Below, piece after piece: positions 23,370 to 31,494 of a stretch of 64,000 nt of DNA (position 1 is the stretch's first letter; each line of letters opens with the position of its first letter). The notes under the pieces were generated by a model that saw nothing but the letters and a program-made list of their open reading frames with translations, did not search any database and was not told the DNA's origin. The position numbers were made by a program, and so were the translations under genes. The stretch comes from a candidate division TA06 bacterium 32_111 (GTDB lineage Bacteria; Hydrothermota; 32-111). Where the stretch lies: the NCBI GenBank assembly GCA_001508335.1, contig LGFX01000007.1, positions 1 through 64,000 of the forward strand, written 5' to 3'.

Positions 23370-23987
23370 CTATCTTGTCAATCTAAAAGTTACTGGATAT
23401 GTCACATAACATCTAATAGGCAAATCCCTTGTCATGGCAGGACTCCATTTCAACTTATAGGCTGCTTTAACTGCTGCATCATCAAGCAAAGGATGAGCAC
23501 TCTTCAAAACTTTTACCTGTGAAACTGTTCCATCCTTTTCTACAACAAGTTCAAGGAAGACAGTTCCTTCTATTCCAAGTTGTCTTGCCATCTGAGGATA
23601 CTCTGGATCCACCCTTTCTATTAACTGTGGTGCCTGTTCATAGATTCTGAAAATTTCACCTTCATACTTTTCAATGTTCAGGTCCTCCGTTTCGAAAGAT
23701 GTTTGGATATCAATATTTTTGGTTACTTCTGATTCCTTTGTTGTTTCAACTATCTTTTTTGGCAGTTGTGGTTTTGAAATTTCCTTAGGTTCATTTATCT
23801 TCTGTATCTGATCAGGCAGTTTCTCCATAACAATGATATCCTTCCTCTCTTTCATTTTGTAAGGGTTCGTTTTCAATTTCGGAACGAAAAGAAAAAGGAT
23901 TATGAAAAGTACAAGTGTTGTCAAAAGTGACGATTTGATAAATGTTGGATACTTTTCCTTTAAATCGTTTTTAACAAATTTTTCCAT
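23370..23987 (-). CDS. tonB: TonB family energy transducer
   Basis: 205 residues. One membrane helix at about 20-37 follows a basic N-terminus; the periplasmic linker with Pro/Lys/Glu spans about 40-115. The C-terminal TonB domain is at about 115-205 (QLIERVDPEYPQMARQLGIE, LELVVEKDGTV, AAVKAAYKLKWSPA). It carries proton-motive energy from ExbB-ExbD to outer-membrane transporters. Last gene of exbB-exbD-exbD-tonB. No TonB-dependent receptor is nearby. Confidence 0.94.
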   Translation of the reverse strand: MEKFVKNDLKEKYPTFIKSSLLTTLVLFIILFLFVPKLKTNPYKMKERKDIIVMEKLPDQIQKINEPKEISKPQLPKKIVETTKESEVTKNIDIQTSFETEDLNIEKYEGEIFRIYEQAPQLIERVDPEYPQMARQLGIEGTVFLELVVEKDGTVSQVKVLKSAHPLLDDAAVKAAYKLKWSPAMTRDLPIRCYVTYPVTFRLTR

Positions 23988-23996
23988 AATGCTCTC

Positions 23997-24425
23997 CTAT
24001 TTGATAGCATTAACTTTCTTAGCACTCAAGGAAACATGAAGAGCGTTAGCTTTAATGAGTTGTCCAAAAACATCGTTTGAGATCCAATAGGGTGTGTTCC
24101 TGTCAGCCATTATTGAAACTATTAAATTTGGGTTAACCCTTTTCTTCTGCTCTATTATGTTTTTTATCTGTCCTATAGGAACTATTCTATCATCTATGGA
24201 TACAACTCCTCTATCTCCATCGTATCCAATCCAAACATGTGTTAGGTTTTTCGTTTCAATCTTTTTTGATGATAAAGCCTGAGGTAGATCTATTCTTAAC
24301 CCCTGTTCTGTTCTAAAAACCGTCGTAACCATGAAAAAAATAAGAAGTAAAAAAACTATATCCGATGTTGTTGAGGTTGGAATTGATGGTGAACTATCTT
24401 CAACTTTTCCAAAATGTTTTCTCAT
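23997..24425 (-). CDS. exbD: ExbD/TolR family biopolymer transport protein (second copy)
   Basis: 142 residues with one N-terminal helix containing the functional Asp (TSDIVFLLLIFFMVTT, about residue 22) and a periplasmic domain of about 100 residues. It pairs with the other ExbD at 24435; two different ExbD proteins per ExbB is common in FCB bacteria. The GGAGG abuts the ATG without a spacer, an unusual arrangement with no better start close by. Confidence 0.92.
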   Translation of the reverse strand: MRKHFGKVEDSSPSIPTSTTSDIVFLLLIFFMVTTVFRTEQGLRIDLPQALSSKKIETKNLTHVWIGYDGDRGVVSIDDRIVPIGQIKNIIEQKKRVNPNLIVSIMADRNTPYWISNDVFGQLIKANALHVSLSAKKVNAIK

Positions 24426-24434
24426 CCTTCCTCC

Positions 24435-24872
24435 TTACATCTCATCATCTTCTGCAGGAGATAGAGATATTTTCTCCTTCTTCTGAGTCTTTTCAAAAGC
24501 TATTTTGAGTTGATCAAAAACTCTTATCATATAATCGTATTTGGCGGATCTGGTTGGAATTATAGAAAATATCAAAGAATCTCCATTAGGTTGATTTAAA
24601 AGCTCCATCGCTTTATCAGCAACGGAAGTCCATTCCACAGGATCATTCTCTATTCTTACATCTCCAAACCTGTTAATCCTAACATGCACAATATTTTTTG
24701 AAAGAACCGTTATCGTTTCTTTAGATTCTTCAGGAAGAACTATCTGAAGCCCCATCTCCGTATTAAAACTGGAAGTAACAAGGAAGAAGATGAGCATCAG
24801 AAATGTTATATCTCCTAAAGATGCTGTAGGAATATCAGGTTTTTCAACTTTCTTTTTTCTTTTAAATAACAT
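24435..24872 (-). CDS. exbD: ExbD/TolR family biopolymer transport protein (first copy)
   Basis: 145 residues. The N-terminal helix LGDITFLMLIFFLVTSSF holds the conserved Asp at about residue 21. The periplasmic part ends in a charged tail. It forms the proton channel with ExbB (24885) and probably a heteromer with the next ExbD. The N-terminus PDIPTASLGD matches the neighbour's PSIPTSTTSD, so the pair arose by duplication. Confidence 0.92.
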   Translation of the reverse strand: MLFKRKKKVEKPDIPTASLGDITFLMLIFFLVTSSFNTEMGLQIVLPEESKETITVLSKNIVHVRINRFGDVRIENDPVEWTSVADKAMELLNQPNGDSLIFSIIPTRSAKYDYMIRVFDQLKIAFEKTQKKEKISLSPAEDDEM

Positions 24873-24884
24873 GTTTTCTCCCGA

Positions 24885-25511
24885 TTATGCTTCCTCTATC
24901 TCCAGACTCATTAAAATTTCGATTATTTTATTTGATGCATCCTCTAAAGTTCTTGAATAGCCATTTATAACTGTTTGGAAATATGTGTAAGCAGCTGAAA
25001 CTGGGATAGCAATAGCAAGACCTGTTAGTGTTGTTATCAAAGCTTCTGAAATACCACTTGCAACGAGTTTTGGTTCAACCGTTCCGGCAAGTGCTATAGC
25101 ATCGAAAGCACCAATCATTCCTGAAACTGTTCCCAAAAATCCAAGCATTGGAGCAAGTGTTATAACGACGGATAAAAATGGCATACCTCTATCAAGAAAA
25201 GCGAGTTCTGTGACACCTGCTTTTGCGATAGCATCCTCTATAGCACCTTTATCCTTTCCAACATACTGAAACTCGGTTAATGCGGATTCAATTATTCTTG
25301 CGAAAGGACTTGGATTCTTCGCACAGAATTGTATAGCAGCATCTATTCCCTCTTTCTCTATTTTCGATTTTAACTCTTCAACAAATTTTTTAGGATTCTT
25401 ATTCATTATCAGAAGAGTCACGAATCTCTCAATAATAAAAACTAAACCTGTTATGGCAAGCACAAGTAGTGGCCACATTGTCCATCCACCTCTCTGGAAT
25501 AAATCTAACAC
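24885..25511 (-). CDS. exbB: MotA/TolQ/ExbB proton channel family protein
   Basis: 208 residues with a GTG start behind AGGAGG. One helix near residues 15-35 and two near 110-135 and 155-180; the core motif LGFLGTVSGMIGAF and the Thr-containing GISEALITTLTGLAIAIP lie in the last two helices. First gene of the TonB energizing operon, under a consensus promoter. The TonB at the end of the operon favours ExbB over TolQ. Confidence 0.94.
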   Translation of the reverse strand: MLDLFQRGGWTMWPLLVLAITGLVFIIERFVTLLIMNKNPKKFVEELKSKIEKEGIDAAIQFCAKNPSPFARIIESALTEFQYVGKDKGAIEDAIAKAGVTELAFLDRGMPFLSVVITLAPMLGFLGTVSGMIGAFDAIALAGTVEPKLVASGISEALITTLTGLAIAIPVSAAYTYFQTVINGYSRTLEDASNKIIEILMSLEIEEA

Positions 25512-25554
25512 GACTTCCTCCTGGTTAATTTTAGTTATTCTTTTTAAATATCAT

Positions 25555-25582
25555 ATTATACTTTCATAAAAGTTTTTGTCAA
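25555..25582 (-). promoter_or_regulatory. Consensus promoter of exbB-exbD-exbD-tonB
   Basis: TTGACA (25577-25582) and TATAAT (25555-25560) with a 16-base spacer on the minus strand, about 45 bases upstream of the exbB GTG. Both hexamers are perfect. Confidence 0.88.
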
Positions 25583-25585
25583 TAA

Positions 25586-25936
25586 TTATCTTGTTGACCA
25601 GATATAATAGATCAAAGAAGAAAGAATAGCAAAGAATCCTGCAAGAAGTATCATAAGACCTTCGAGTGATCCCACCTGCATCGTTTTCGCTATTTGAGGT
25701 AAAAGATCGTATGGGTTTGATCTTGCAAGTGCAGGGAAATAAACCGTGAGTTTTATTATGTGAAGGATAGCACCAGCGAGAACAAGTAAACTACCAAAAA
25801 TTTCAAGAACCCATATAGAGGGTTTTTTTATTATTTTTAACAACCTTTTCAAAATTAGCCCTGCAAAAAATAAAGATATTGAAAAAAGAATTATCCCCAA
25901 AGCAAACATAATCTCAGCAGGATAAAGAACTTTCAT
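25586..25936 (-). CDS. Small membrane protein of unknown function
   Basis: 116 residues with three membrane helices near 8-30, 42-65 and 90-113. No domain recognised. It overlaps the preceding gene by four bases and resembles it in size and helix layout, so the two may form a pair of subunits. It is the last gene of the long unit that starts at gcvPB. Confidence 0.7.
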   Translation of the reverse strand: MKVLYPAEIMFALGIILFSISLFFAGLILKRLLKIIKKPSIWVLEIFGSLLVLAGAILHIIKLTVYFPALARSNPYDLLPQIAKTMQVGSLEGLMILLAGFFAILSSLIYYIWSTR

Positions 25937-26322
25937 TTTGCCCCTCCTTTATGTGGTTTAACAACATTGTAAAACCTTAAACTACCTATGAGGGAAAGAG
26001 CACCTGATAGGAAGAAAAAAAAGTATCCAATCCAGGTCTGCATATCTGTCATCTTTAAATTCCCAACTATTATCAAACTGTATGCTTGAATAACAGCATA
26101 TACTATAATACCTGTGGGGGATAGAATTATGAATTGCCAATCGGTTTTTTTATGCAAAACCCTTTCATACCTCTGTGCTATTATTCCAACAAGAAATAGA
26201 GAAAACCATAGAAGGAACGCTCCAACTATGGTAAGGATACTTGAAACCATTTTGGAATCGGTAACATATTTTGGGAACTCAGTTTGAGTTACCAAAAAAA
26301 GTTCAAAAAGTTTAAACATCAT
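25933..26322 (-). CDS. Small membrane protein of unknown function
   Basis: 129 residues, ATG behind GGAGGAG. Helices lie near 25-48, 68-88 and 95-115; a basic loop AQRYERVLHKKTDW falls between helices one and two. Not recognised. Co-transcribed with the roadblock-like genes upstream, so it may be a membrane partner of that module. Confidence 0.7.
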   Translation of the reverse strand: MMFKLFELFLVTQTEFPKYVTDSKMVSSILTIVGAFLLWFSLFLVGIIAQRYERVLHKKTDWQFIILSPTGIIVYAVIQAYSLIIVGNLKMTDMQTWIGYFFFFLSGALSLIGSLRFYNVVKPHKGGAK

Positions 26323-26332
26323 ATCTCCTCCA

Positions 26333-27004
26333 TTATTTCATACTTTGTAAAATTTTTTCTACCATCTTCTGGGATTGACTGGGACCGATTATCATGGATG
26401 ATGCCTTTGAAAATCTTTTTAAGAACTCATCCACTTTACTCTGATCTAAATTTTTTATATCCAGTTTCATTTCCGAAACAATGTTGTTAATTATATCTTC
26501 CGCAAAATCTTCAAGGAACTCCCCAGCGATTTTTTTCATTTTATCAAACGAGTCAGCATCTATTTTTAAAGCAGAGATATCTTCTTCTATTTCAGTAGCC
26601 TTTTCCTCCTTTACGGATTTAGATGGCTTAACAACTATTTTTTTCTTATCCTTTAAAGCTACTTTTACTTTTTCTTCCTTTTCATCTTTTTTGATAGGTT
26701 CCTTTTCGAAAACCTCAGCAAAACCTATATCATCAACACTAACATTTTTGTTAACCATTATTCCGAAAAAATAATCTCCCTTCTGAAAAAAAATTATCTT
26801 TTTCTCTTCGTTCTGGAACTCTATTCTATCAACACTTGATACATTCGCCGCATCGAGTGATTGTTTTAAAACAACTATAACCTGTTTTACAACATCATCT
26901 GTGTAACCTAAAAGACCTGTTTTCATTATAGTATCATTTTCATTGGAAAAGACAAAATCAGCACCGAATTTTTCCCTTATCTTTTCTATATTGTACCCCA
27001 TCAA
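26333..27004 (-). CDS. Roadblock/longin-like protein with C-terminal helical module
   Basis: 223 residues. The N-terminal 95 residues alternate strands and helices as in roadblock/LC7 or longin-like folds (FVFSNENDTIMKTGLLG, KIIFFQKGDYFFGIMV). A Lys/Glu linker spans about 95-135, and a C-terminal helical module about 140-223 is similar in plan to the ends of the next two genes (27013 and 27764). No enzymatic motif. Such folds usually serve small GTPases (MglB with MglA) or act as scaffolds; no GTPase gene is visible in this window. Fold call is inference. Confidence 0.55.
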   Translation of the reverse strand: MMGYNIEKIREKFGADFVFSNENDTIMKTGLLGYTDDVVKQVIVVLKQSLDAANVSSVDRIEFQNEEKKIIFFQKGDYFFGIMVNKNVSVDDIGFAEVFEKEPIKKDEKEEKVKVALKDKKKIVVKPSKSVKEEKATEIEEDISALKIDADSFDKMKKIAGEFLEDFAEDIINNIVSEMKLDIKNLDQSKVDEFLKRFSKASSMIIGPSQSQKMVEKILQSMK

Positions 27005-27012
27005 GCCTCCCT

Positions 27013-27780
27013 TTACCTTTTGCTCAGCTTTTCAATAACATTTTGGACCATTTTTTTTGCCTCAGATGCTCCATAAACCTCAACAGCTTTCTTACAAATT
27101 CCATCTATCAAAACTTTGGTTGTTCTTTGAATTTCGTCCCTATTTATCTCAACTGGTACTACGTCTTTAAGTTCTATCTTATCCTTTATATCTAGTGCCT
27201 TTTCTAAAATATCTACACCTGAAAGATTCTCTTTTATAAAATTGTTCCAAATCTTTCTGTCACCACCCTGAGAGAACTCATCAACAAGATAGTTTAATTG
27301 TAAAACTTTTGAAAATAAAAGTTTTCTTTCTATCTCTCCCAACCTGTTAACTTCCTGTTGTGTTGATACATTTTCAAATGGATTGTAAGGTTTTTGAGAA
27401 ACCTCTTCAACAGCAGGTTTGTTTTCAATAACTTTCTCTTCCTCAACTTTTGGAGTTTCCGCTATTTTTTTAAACTCTTCATAGAATTTAGTGGTGTCAA
27501 CATCTCCATTCACTTTAAAAAGTAAAAATTTATTTTTTTCTGAAATACAAACAAGGTTGTTTCCATCAACCTTAAAAAAAGATATTAAAGGGTAGCCCAT
27601 CTGCAACTTTTTAAATATAACATCACCTGCGGAACCGAGAAATGCTCCTATATCTCCTATAGCGTTAGATTGTTCTCCAACTTTTTCGAGTATGGTTCCA
27701 TCCTCCTTGTTCAAACTCATTGCACCGAATATTGGAATAAAACTTTTCATCTTTTCAACTATTTCAGAAAGTTCCATCAC
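27013..27780 (-). CDS. Roadblock/LC7-like protein
   Basis: 255 residues. The N-terminal domain has a roadblock pattern (PIFGAMSLNKEDGTILEKVG, then NNLVCISEKNKFLLFKV near 85-105). A proline-containing linker runs to about 145, and a C-terminal helical module ends in ICKKAVEVYGASEAKKMVQN. The start overlaps the DUF4388 gene by 17 bases. It likely works with its neighbours in one complex; no catalytic residues are seen. Confidence 0.6.
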   Translation of the reverse strand: MMELSEIVEKMKSFIPIFGAMSLNKEDGTILEKVGEQSNAIGDIGAFLGSAGDVIFKKLQMGYPLISFFKVDGNNLVCISEKNKFLLFKVNGDVDTTKFYEEFKKIAETPKVEEEKVIENKPAVEEVSQKPYNPFENVSTQQEVNRLGEIERKLLFSKVLQLNYLVDEFSQGGDRKIWNNFIKENLSGVDILEKALDIKDKIELKDVVPVEINRDEIQRTTKVLIDGICKKAVEVYGASEAKKMVQNVIEKLSKR

Positions 27781-28657
27781 TCACCCCTTCTTTATTTAAA
27801 AGTTCCCTGTACTTTTTCTTTGCAATCATCCCTCCATACTCTTCAATACCTTTCTCCATTATTTTTTCAAAAAGTATCCTTTTCATATTTTGAACTTTCG
27901 CTTCATCGATGAACCTATCAGCATTATCGTCAATCTCAATCATTCCATTTTTAAATTTTAAAAATCCCGCAATGATTTCAAAACCTGAGTTGGTTAAAAG
28001 ATCGACAATAAAATTGAACCATTCTTTGTCGTTAGTATTTTTAACAGAGAAAGTATCAAGAATATTGTTTAAACTCTTTTCAAAATCTTTCCTCAATTTT
28101 TCAACAAAAGATTTATCAAAAATAAGACCTTTTGAAATCAAATACTCCAAAGATTTATACGATTCTATTAATGGAAGTTTACTCTCTTTTATAACTGTTT
28201 TTATATTCTTTTTACCATCAACTATTCTAATTATAACCCAATCGGTTTTTCTCAAACTTATGTTATCTCCAAGACCTTCAGCTCTCTTTTCTAAAACAGC
28301 ATCAAAGGAAGGCAACCTTTTTAAAATATCATCAAACTCCATTCTTCTTTTTTCAATCTGTTCTATCAGAGATGATGTGTTTTTTTGTTCTATAGTTATT
28401 TCTTCAGTTTTCTCACCATCGAGATAAGTTATACTTCCATTCCTTTCAATGGAGAGATTGTATAAAGCTTCTTCTCCTGTAAAAGAGTTATAAACCGCAT
28501 GTTTTGGTAAACCTTTATCAAAAAATATTTTCCCTTCTTTATCCTCAACGTTAAAAATCAGAACACCGGTTCTCTGTTTTGATGAGATTAGATTTATAAA
28601 TTCAACTGCACTGAAAATCTCAAGATTAGCTTTTAAATCTACCTTCTCTTTATCCAT
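27764..28657 (-). CDS. DUF4388-like (PATAN-type) regulatory protein
   Basis: 297 residues. The N-terminal 90 residues fit DUF4388, a domain found next to response regulators and gliding regulators: NLEIFSAVEFINLISSKQRTGVL, then IFFDKGLPKHAVYNSFTGEEAL. The middle part (150-200) resembles the winged-helix end of such proteins, and the C-terminal module has RILFEKIMEKGIEEYGGMIAKK, parallel to the end of 27013. The other DUF4388 gene of the window is at 54128. It overlaps the lipoate-transferase gene by 19 bases. Confidence 0.7.
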   Translation of the reverse strand: MDKEKVDLKANLEIFSAVEFINLISSKQRTGVLIFNVEDKEGKIFFDKGLPKHAVYNSFTGEEALYNLSIERNGSITYLDGEKTEEITIEQKNTSSLIEQIEKRRMEFDDILKRLPSFDAVLEKRAEGLGDNISLRKTDWVIIRIVDGKKNIKTVIKESKLPLIESYKSLEYLISKGLIFDKSFVEKLRKDFEKSLNNILDTFSVKNTNDKEWFNFIVDLLTNSGFEIIAGFLKFKNGMIEIDDNADRFIDEAKVQNMKRILFEKIMEKGIEEYGGMIAKKKYRELLNKEGVSDGTF

Positions 28658-29385
28658 TCCTCATCCTTATATTTTTCGACAATTTTTTTAAACTCCAAAT
28701 CTTCAAAATCTATATCAACCCTTTCCCATTCAAAATCTAACTCCCTAAAAAAAACTTTGTAAAATAAAAAAGACATATCTTTGATATTATAAATCAAACC
28801 TGTTAAATTTTCAATATTGTTTGAAAAATTCTCACCATAAATTTTTTCCTGTGGTATAACACTTTCCTTTACAAGTATACTTCCCTGTTGTAAAAAAATT
28901 TTTTCAGAGAATGTCTGTGCACTCCCAACTATCTTTTCTCCATTTAAACTTATCTCGTACACAGATTGTGATCCAAAACAGTTCGCAATAAAGTTATCTC
29001 TTTTTTCTCCCTGACTCAATTTTGCATTTATACCTAACTCTTCAAAACCTTTTATAAAGATTTCTGAAATTTTTTTATACCTTTCTAAAAGTCCTCCATT
29101 TCCACCAAAGAACTCGATGTTGCCAACAAAAGAATAGGTTAGATCACCACTATGCAAAACTGCTCTCCCTCCAGTAATCCTTCTTGTTATATCAATACTC
29201 TCTCTTTTTATATAATCGTAATCTATTCCAACATTGTACCTTTGATTGTACCCGATTGTAATTGAAGGTTTAGAAAAAGAGTAGAATCTAAAAAAAACAG
29301 TATCAATATTTTTATAAGCCCATTCATCACAAGCCATATTGGTATAAACGTCAAAAACTGAGTAATCTAAATAGTAACCTTTCAT
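28639..29385 (-). CDS. Lipoate-protein ligase / octanoyltransferase (LplA/LipM family)
   Basis: 248 residues. Motifs of the biotin/lipoate A/B transferase fold: RRITGGRAVLHSGDLTYSF near residue 65 and ANCFGSQSVYEISLNGEKIVGSAQ region near 132-155, including the Cys used by LipM and the Lys used for acyl transfer. It would lipoylate or octanoylate proteins such as the glycine cleavage H protein; gcvPB heads the same transcription unit at 40858. Ligase and transferase roles cannot be separated by eye. Confidence 0.88.
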   Translation of the reverse strand: MKGYYLDYSVFDVYTNMACDEWAYKNIDTVFFRFYSFSKPSITIGYNQRYNVGIDYDYIKRESIDITRRITGGRAVLHSGDLTYSFVGNIEFFGGNGGLLERYKKISEIFIKGFEELGINAKLSQGEKRDNFIANCFGSQSVYEISLNGEKIVGSAQTFSEKIFLQQGSILVKESVIPQEKIYGENFSNNIENLTGLIYNIKDMSFLFYKVFFRELDFEWERVDIDFEDLEFKKIVEKYKDEEWIKRR

Positions 29386-30002
29386 CTTAAAACTTTAAGC
29401 CAATCTGATAAAAGGAAATATATCCTTCCTATTAAAAGTGAAATACGAGCCATAACCGTATAACCAAAAGATGCTCCAAATGCTACCATTATGAAGGTTA
29501 TACCTATTTTTGATCCCCATCTTAAAACACCCTTCTGTTCTTTTGAAAAATAGAAGTAGACAAGGGTTGTTAAAACACCGAATATTATAAGAAAATTGTT
29601 AAAAGTTTCAAAATTGAATCCTGTCAAAGGGACGAGAGTTGCCTGAACCTGAGGGAGTATGAAACCCTGAATTGCTCCCGTTACTCCAAGTCCTGCACCC
29701 ATTCCAACCGTGAACGCTATAGACCATCTTGAAAGCCATGATATCTGAGGGAACCATCTTGTTAGCATTATTATCCCAAAGAATGCAGGGATTATAAGAA
29801 TGAACTCTTTATTTTTGATCATTGGATCGATAAGCATAGGTTGGATAACGTAAGCCCAAGTGTATATTATCCAGTAACCTGCGGTGATTCCAACATAAAG
29901 ATGTTCAGCAAACTTATAGAAAGGGTTATCCTTATAAAGGAAAGAATATATAAAAAGGGTTAGTCCAGCTGCTATCCATACTCCTATAGTTGTTCCCATC
30001 AT
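29382..30002 (-). CDS. Membrane protein A2 of duplicated DUF6754 block
   Basis: 206 residues with about six helices. The motif YSFLYKDNPFYKFAE near residue 20 and GITFIMVAFGASFGYTVMAR near 170 are shared almost word for word with the gene at 32787. Not recognised as a named transporter. Final gene of the second four-gene block. It begins four bases inside the previous gene. Confidence 0.8.
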   Translation of the reverse strand: MMGTTIGVWIAAGLTLFIYSFLYKDNPFYKFAEHLYVGITAGYWIIYTWAYVIQPMLIDPMIKNKEFILIIPAFFGIIMLTRWFPQISWLSRWSIAFTVGMGAGLGVTGAIQGFILPQVQATLVPLTGFNFETFNNFLIIFGVLTTLVYFYFSKEQKGVLRWGSKIGITFIMVAFGASFGYTVMARISLLIGRIYFLLSDWLKVLR

Positions 30003-30841
30003 TTTCCTCCTTCTTTATTTTTCATCCCCTTTTCGATAAAATAAGCAATGTTACCCAAAATGATGAAAAGTATTATTACAAGATGAGAGTATGATTGTGA
30101 TGCCATGCCTGCTACAGCAAGATCAGGCTTATCAACAAGAACCTCATATTCTGCAGCCCCCTTCATACCACCAACCAGTCCAACTATTTGACCTGATTGA
30201 TAGAAATAATAAGCATCAGGTGCTGAAACTGCGTTCAAGGCGAGTGCAATCTTCTGTTTAAACCTTCCGCCGGCGTACTCTATCCAGGCAAGATATGTTG
30301 CTCCAGCCTCAAGACCAACAAGTAGTGCAATATCATTATAGTTGTGAACATTCTTCATCATAGGGAATGAATCGAGTGGAATGTTCTTGTAATCAACTTT
30401 GAAAAAGTCCCTTATCTCTTTTCCTATACCAACCATCTGAGCAACATAACCTGGTCTGTACCCTAAATTTATATAATCCTTACCGTATTCGGCTCCCATC
30501 TCTTTTGCAATTTTCTCAAGTCCCATAGTTCCAAGTGGAGCACCAAGTTGCCATTGAACTATAAGTATTGGTTTTAACTTGTTTTTAAAAAGTTGTCTTA
30601 GCAACGCTTCAAGAAAAGGCTGCTGTTCAGGCATTGAAGCTGCATCATAATCTATCGAAATCAAAACATTACTTCCTTCAGGCAATTTCTCTATATAATC
30701 GTAAACATCTTGAACAGGTTTTGAAACAACAACCGGAAATTTTGGTTTTAAGATCAGAGGCAAAACAACAACCAAAGCTATGAAAAGGTATATGAATCTT
30801 CTATCTATTTTTGAAAGTTTTAAAAAGAAATTCATAATCAC
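29999..30841 (-). CDS. Membrane-anchored alpha/beta protein B2 of duplicated block
   Basis: 280 residues. One helix near 17-33, an external or periplasmic alpha/beta domain of about 200 residues (NVLISIDYDAASMPEQQPF, LGYRPGYVAQMVGIG), the conserved segment GLVGGMKGAAEYE near 225, and a last helix near 250-270. It is paralogous to the gene at 33392. The Rossmann-like layout and the alternate strands suggest a binding domain; no catalytic motif is recognised. Confidence 0.75.
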   Translation of the reverse strand: MIMNFFLKLSKIDRRFIYLFIALVVVLPLILKPKFPVVVSKPVQDVYDYIEKLPEGSNVLISIDYDAASMPEQQPFLEALLRQLFKNKLKPILIVQWQLGAPLGTMGLEKIAKEMGAEYGKDYINLGYRPGYVAQMVGIGKEIRDFFKVDYKNIPLDSFPMMKNVHNYNDIALLVGLEAGATYLAWIEYAGGRFKQKIALALNAVSAPDAYYFYQSGQIVGLVGGMKGAAEYEVLVDKPDLAVAGMASQSYSHLVIILFIILGNIAYFIEKGMKNKEGGK

Positions 30842-30844
30842 TCC

Positions 30845-31483
30845 TTATGAAAGATAACTTCTCTCTATACCCAAAATTATCCTTATGGAAACACCTAAAG
30901 CCCCCAGAGATATCCCTAATCCAATTCCCCTTTTTGCAGCCATCTGTGGTACCTGCATTATCCATTCGGTAAATTTTGGAAGGTAAGGTGAAATCTGTTC
31001 TCCAAGAGGAACCCTTCCAAGCATAACTATTATCGCTGTTATAAGAAGAAGGGTAGCATCAAAATTCCTTGCTCTGAAAGCTCTGTAGGCTGCTGATGCT
31101 ATGAAGAAAGCGAGAAGTGAAAACATCGTTGACTGTAATGGAACTATAAAATAGTTGTATATATATGTAAAATAGGATCTCTCATCAAACGCTGTTCCAA
31201 ACCTTACTGTTTCTATAATACCAACAACAACGGTTGCTGTGAAACCGATTATTAGTACAAGCGAAAAGAACCAGTTTTCATCCTTTCTTTTCAATTTCCT
31301 AAAATGCATTCCAATCAAAGAATCAACTCCAAGAAGCATTGTGAAACCAGCGATTATCGAATACCAGGTCAAAGATATCTTTTCTATATCACCAAAAGGT
31401 TTGTGAGGAATAAAGAAAGAGATTATCATTATCATTCCAGTTAAGAATGTTATAAAAATTGGGATCCCTTTTCCTTTCAACAT
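30845..31483 (-). CDS. Membrane protein C2 of duplicated block
   Basis: 212 residues with about five to six helices. Signature FRARNFDATLLLITAIIVML followed by GRVPLGEQ near residue 140, matching FRARSFDATLLLITAGIVTL and GRVPLGEF in the gene at 34255. The C-terminus ends in RIILGIERSYLS, parallel to KIILGIEGKYLG of the paralogue. No known family. Confidence 0.78.
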   Translation of the reverse strand: MLKGKGIPIFITFLTGMIMIISFFIPHKPFGDIEKISLTWYSIIAGFTMLLGVDSLIGMHFRKLKRKDENWFFSLVLIIGFTATVVVGIIETVRFGTAFDERSYFTYIYNYFIVPLQSTMFSLLAFFIASAAYRAFRARNFDATLLLITAIIVMLGRVPLGEQISPYLPKFTEWIMQVPQMAAKRGIGLGISLGALGVSIRIILGIERSYLS

Positions 31484-31494
31484 TTTTCCTCCTA

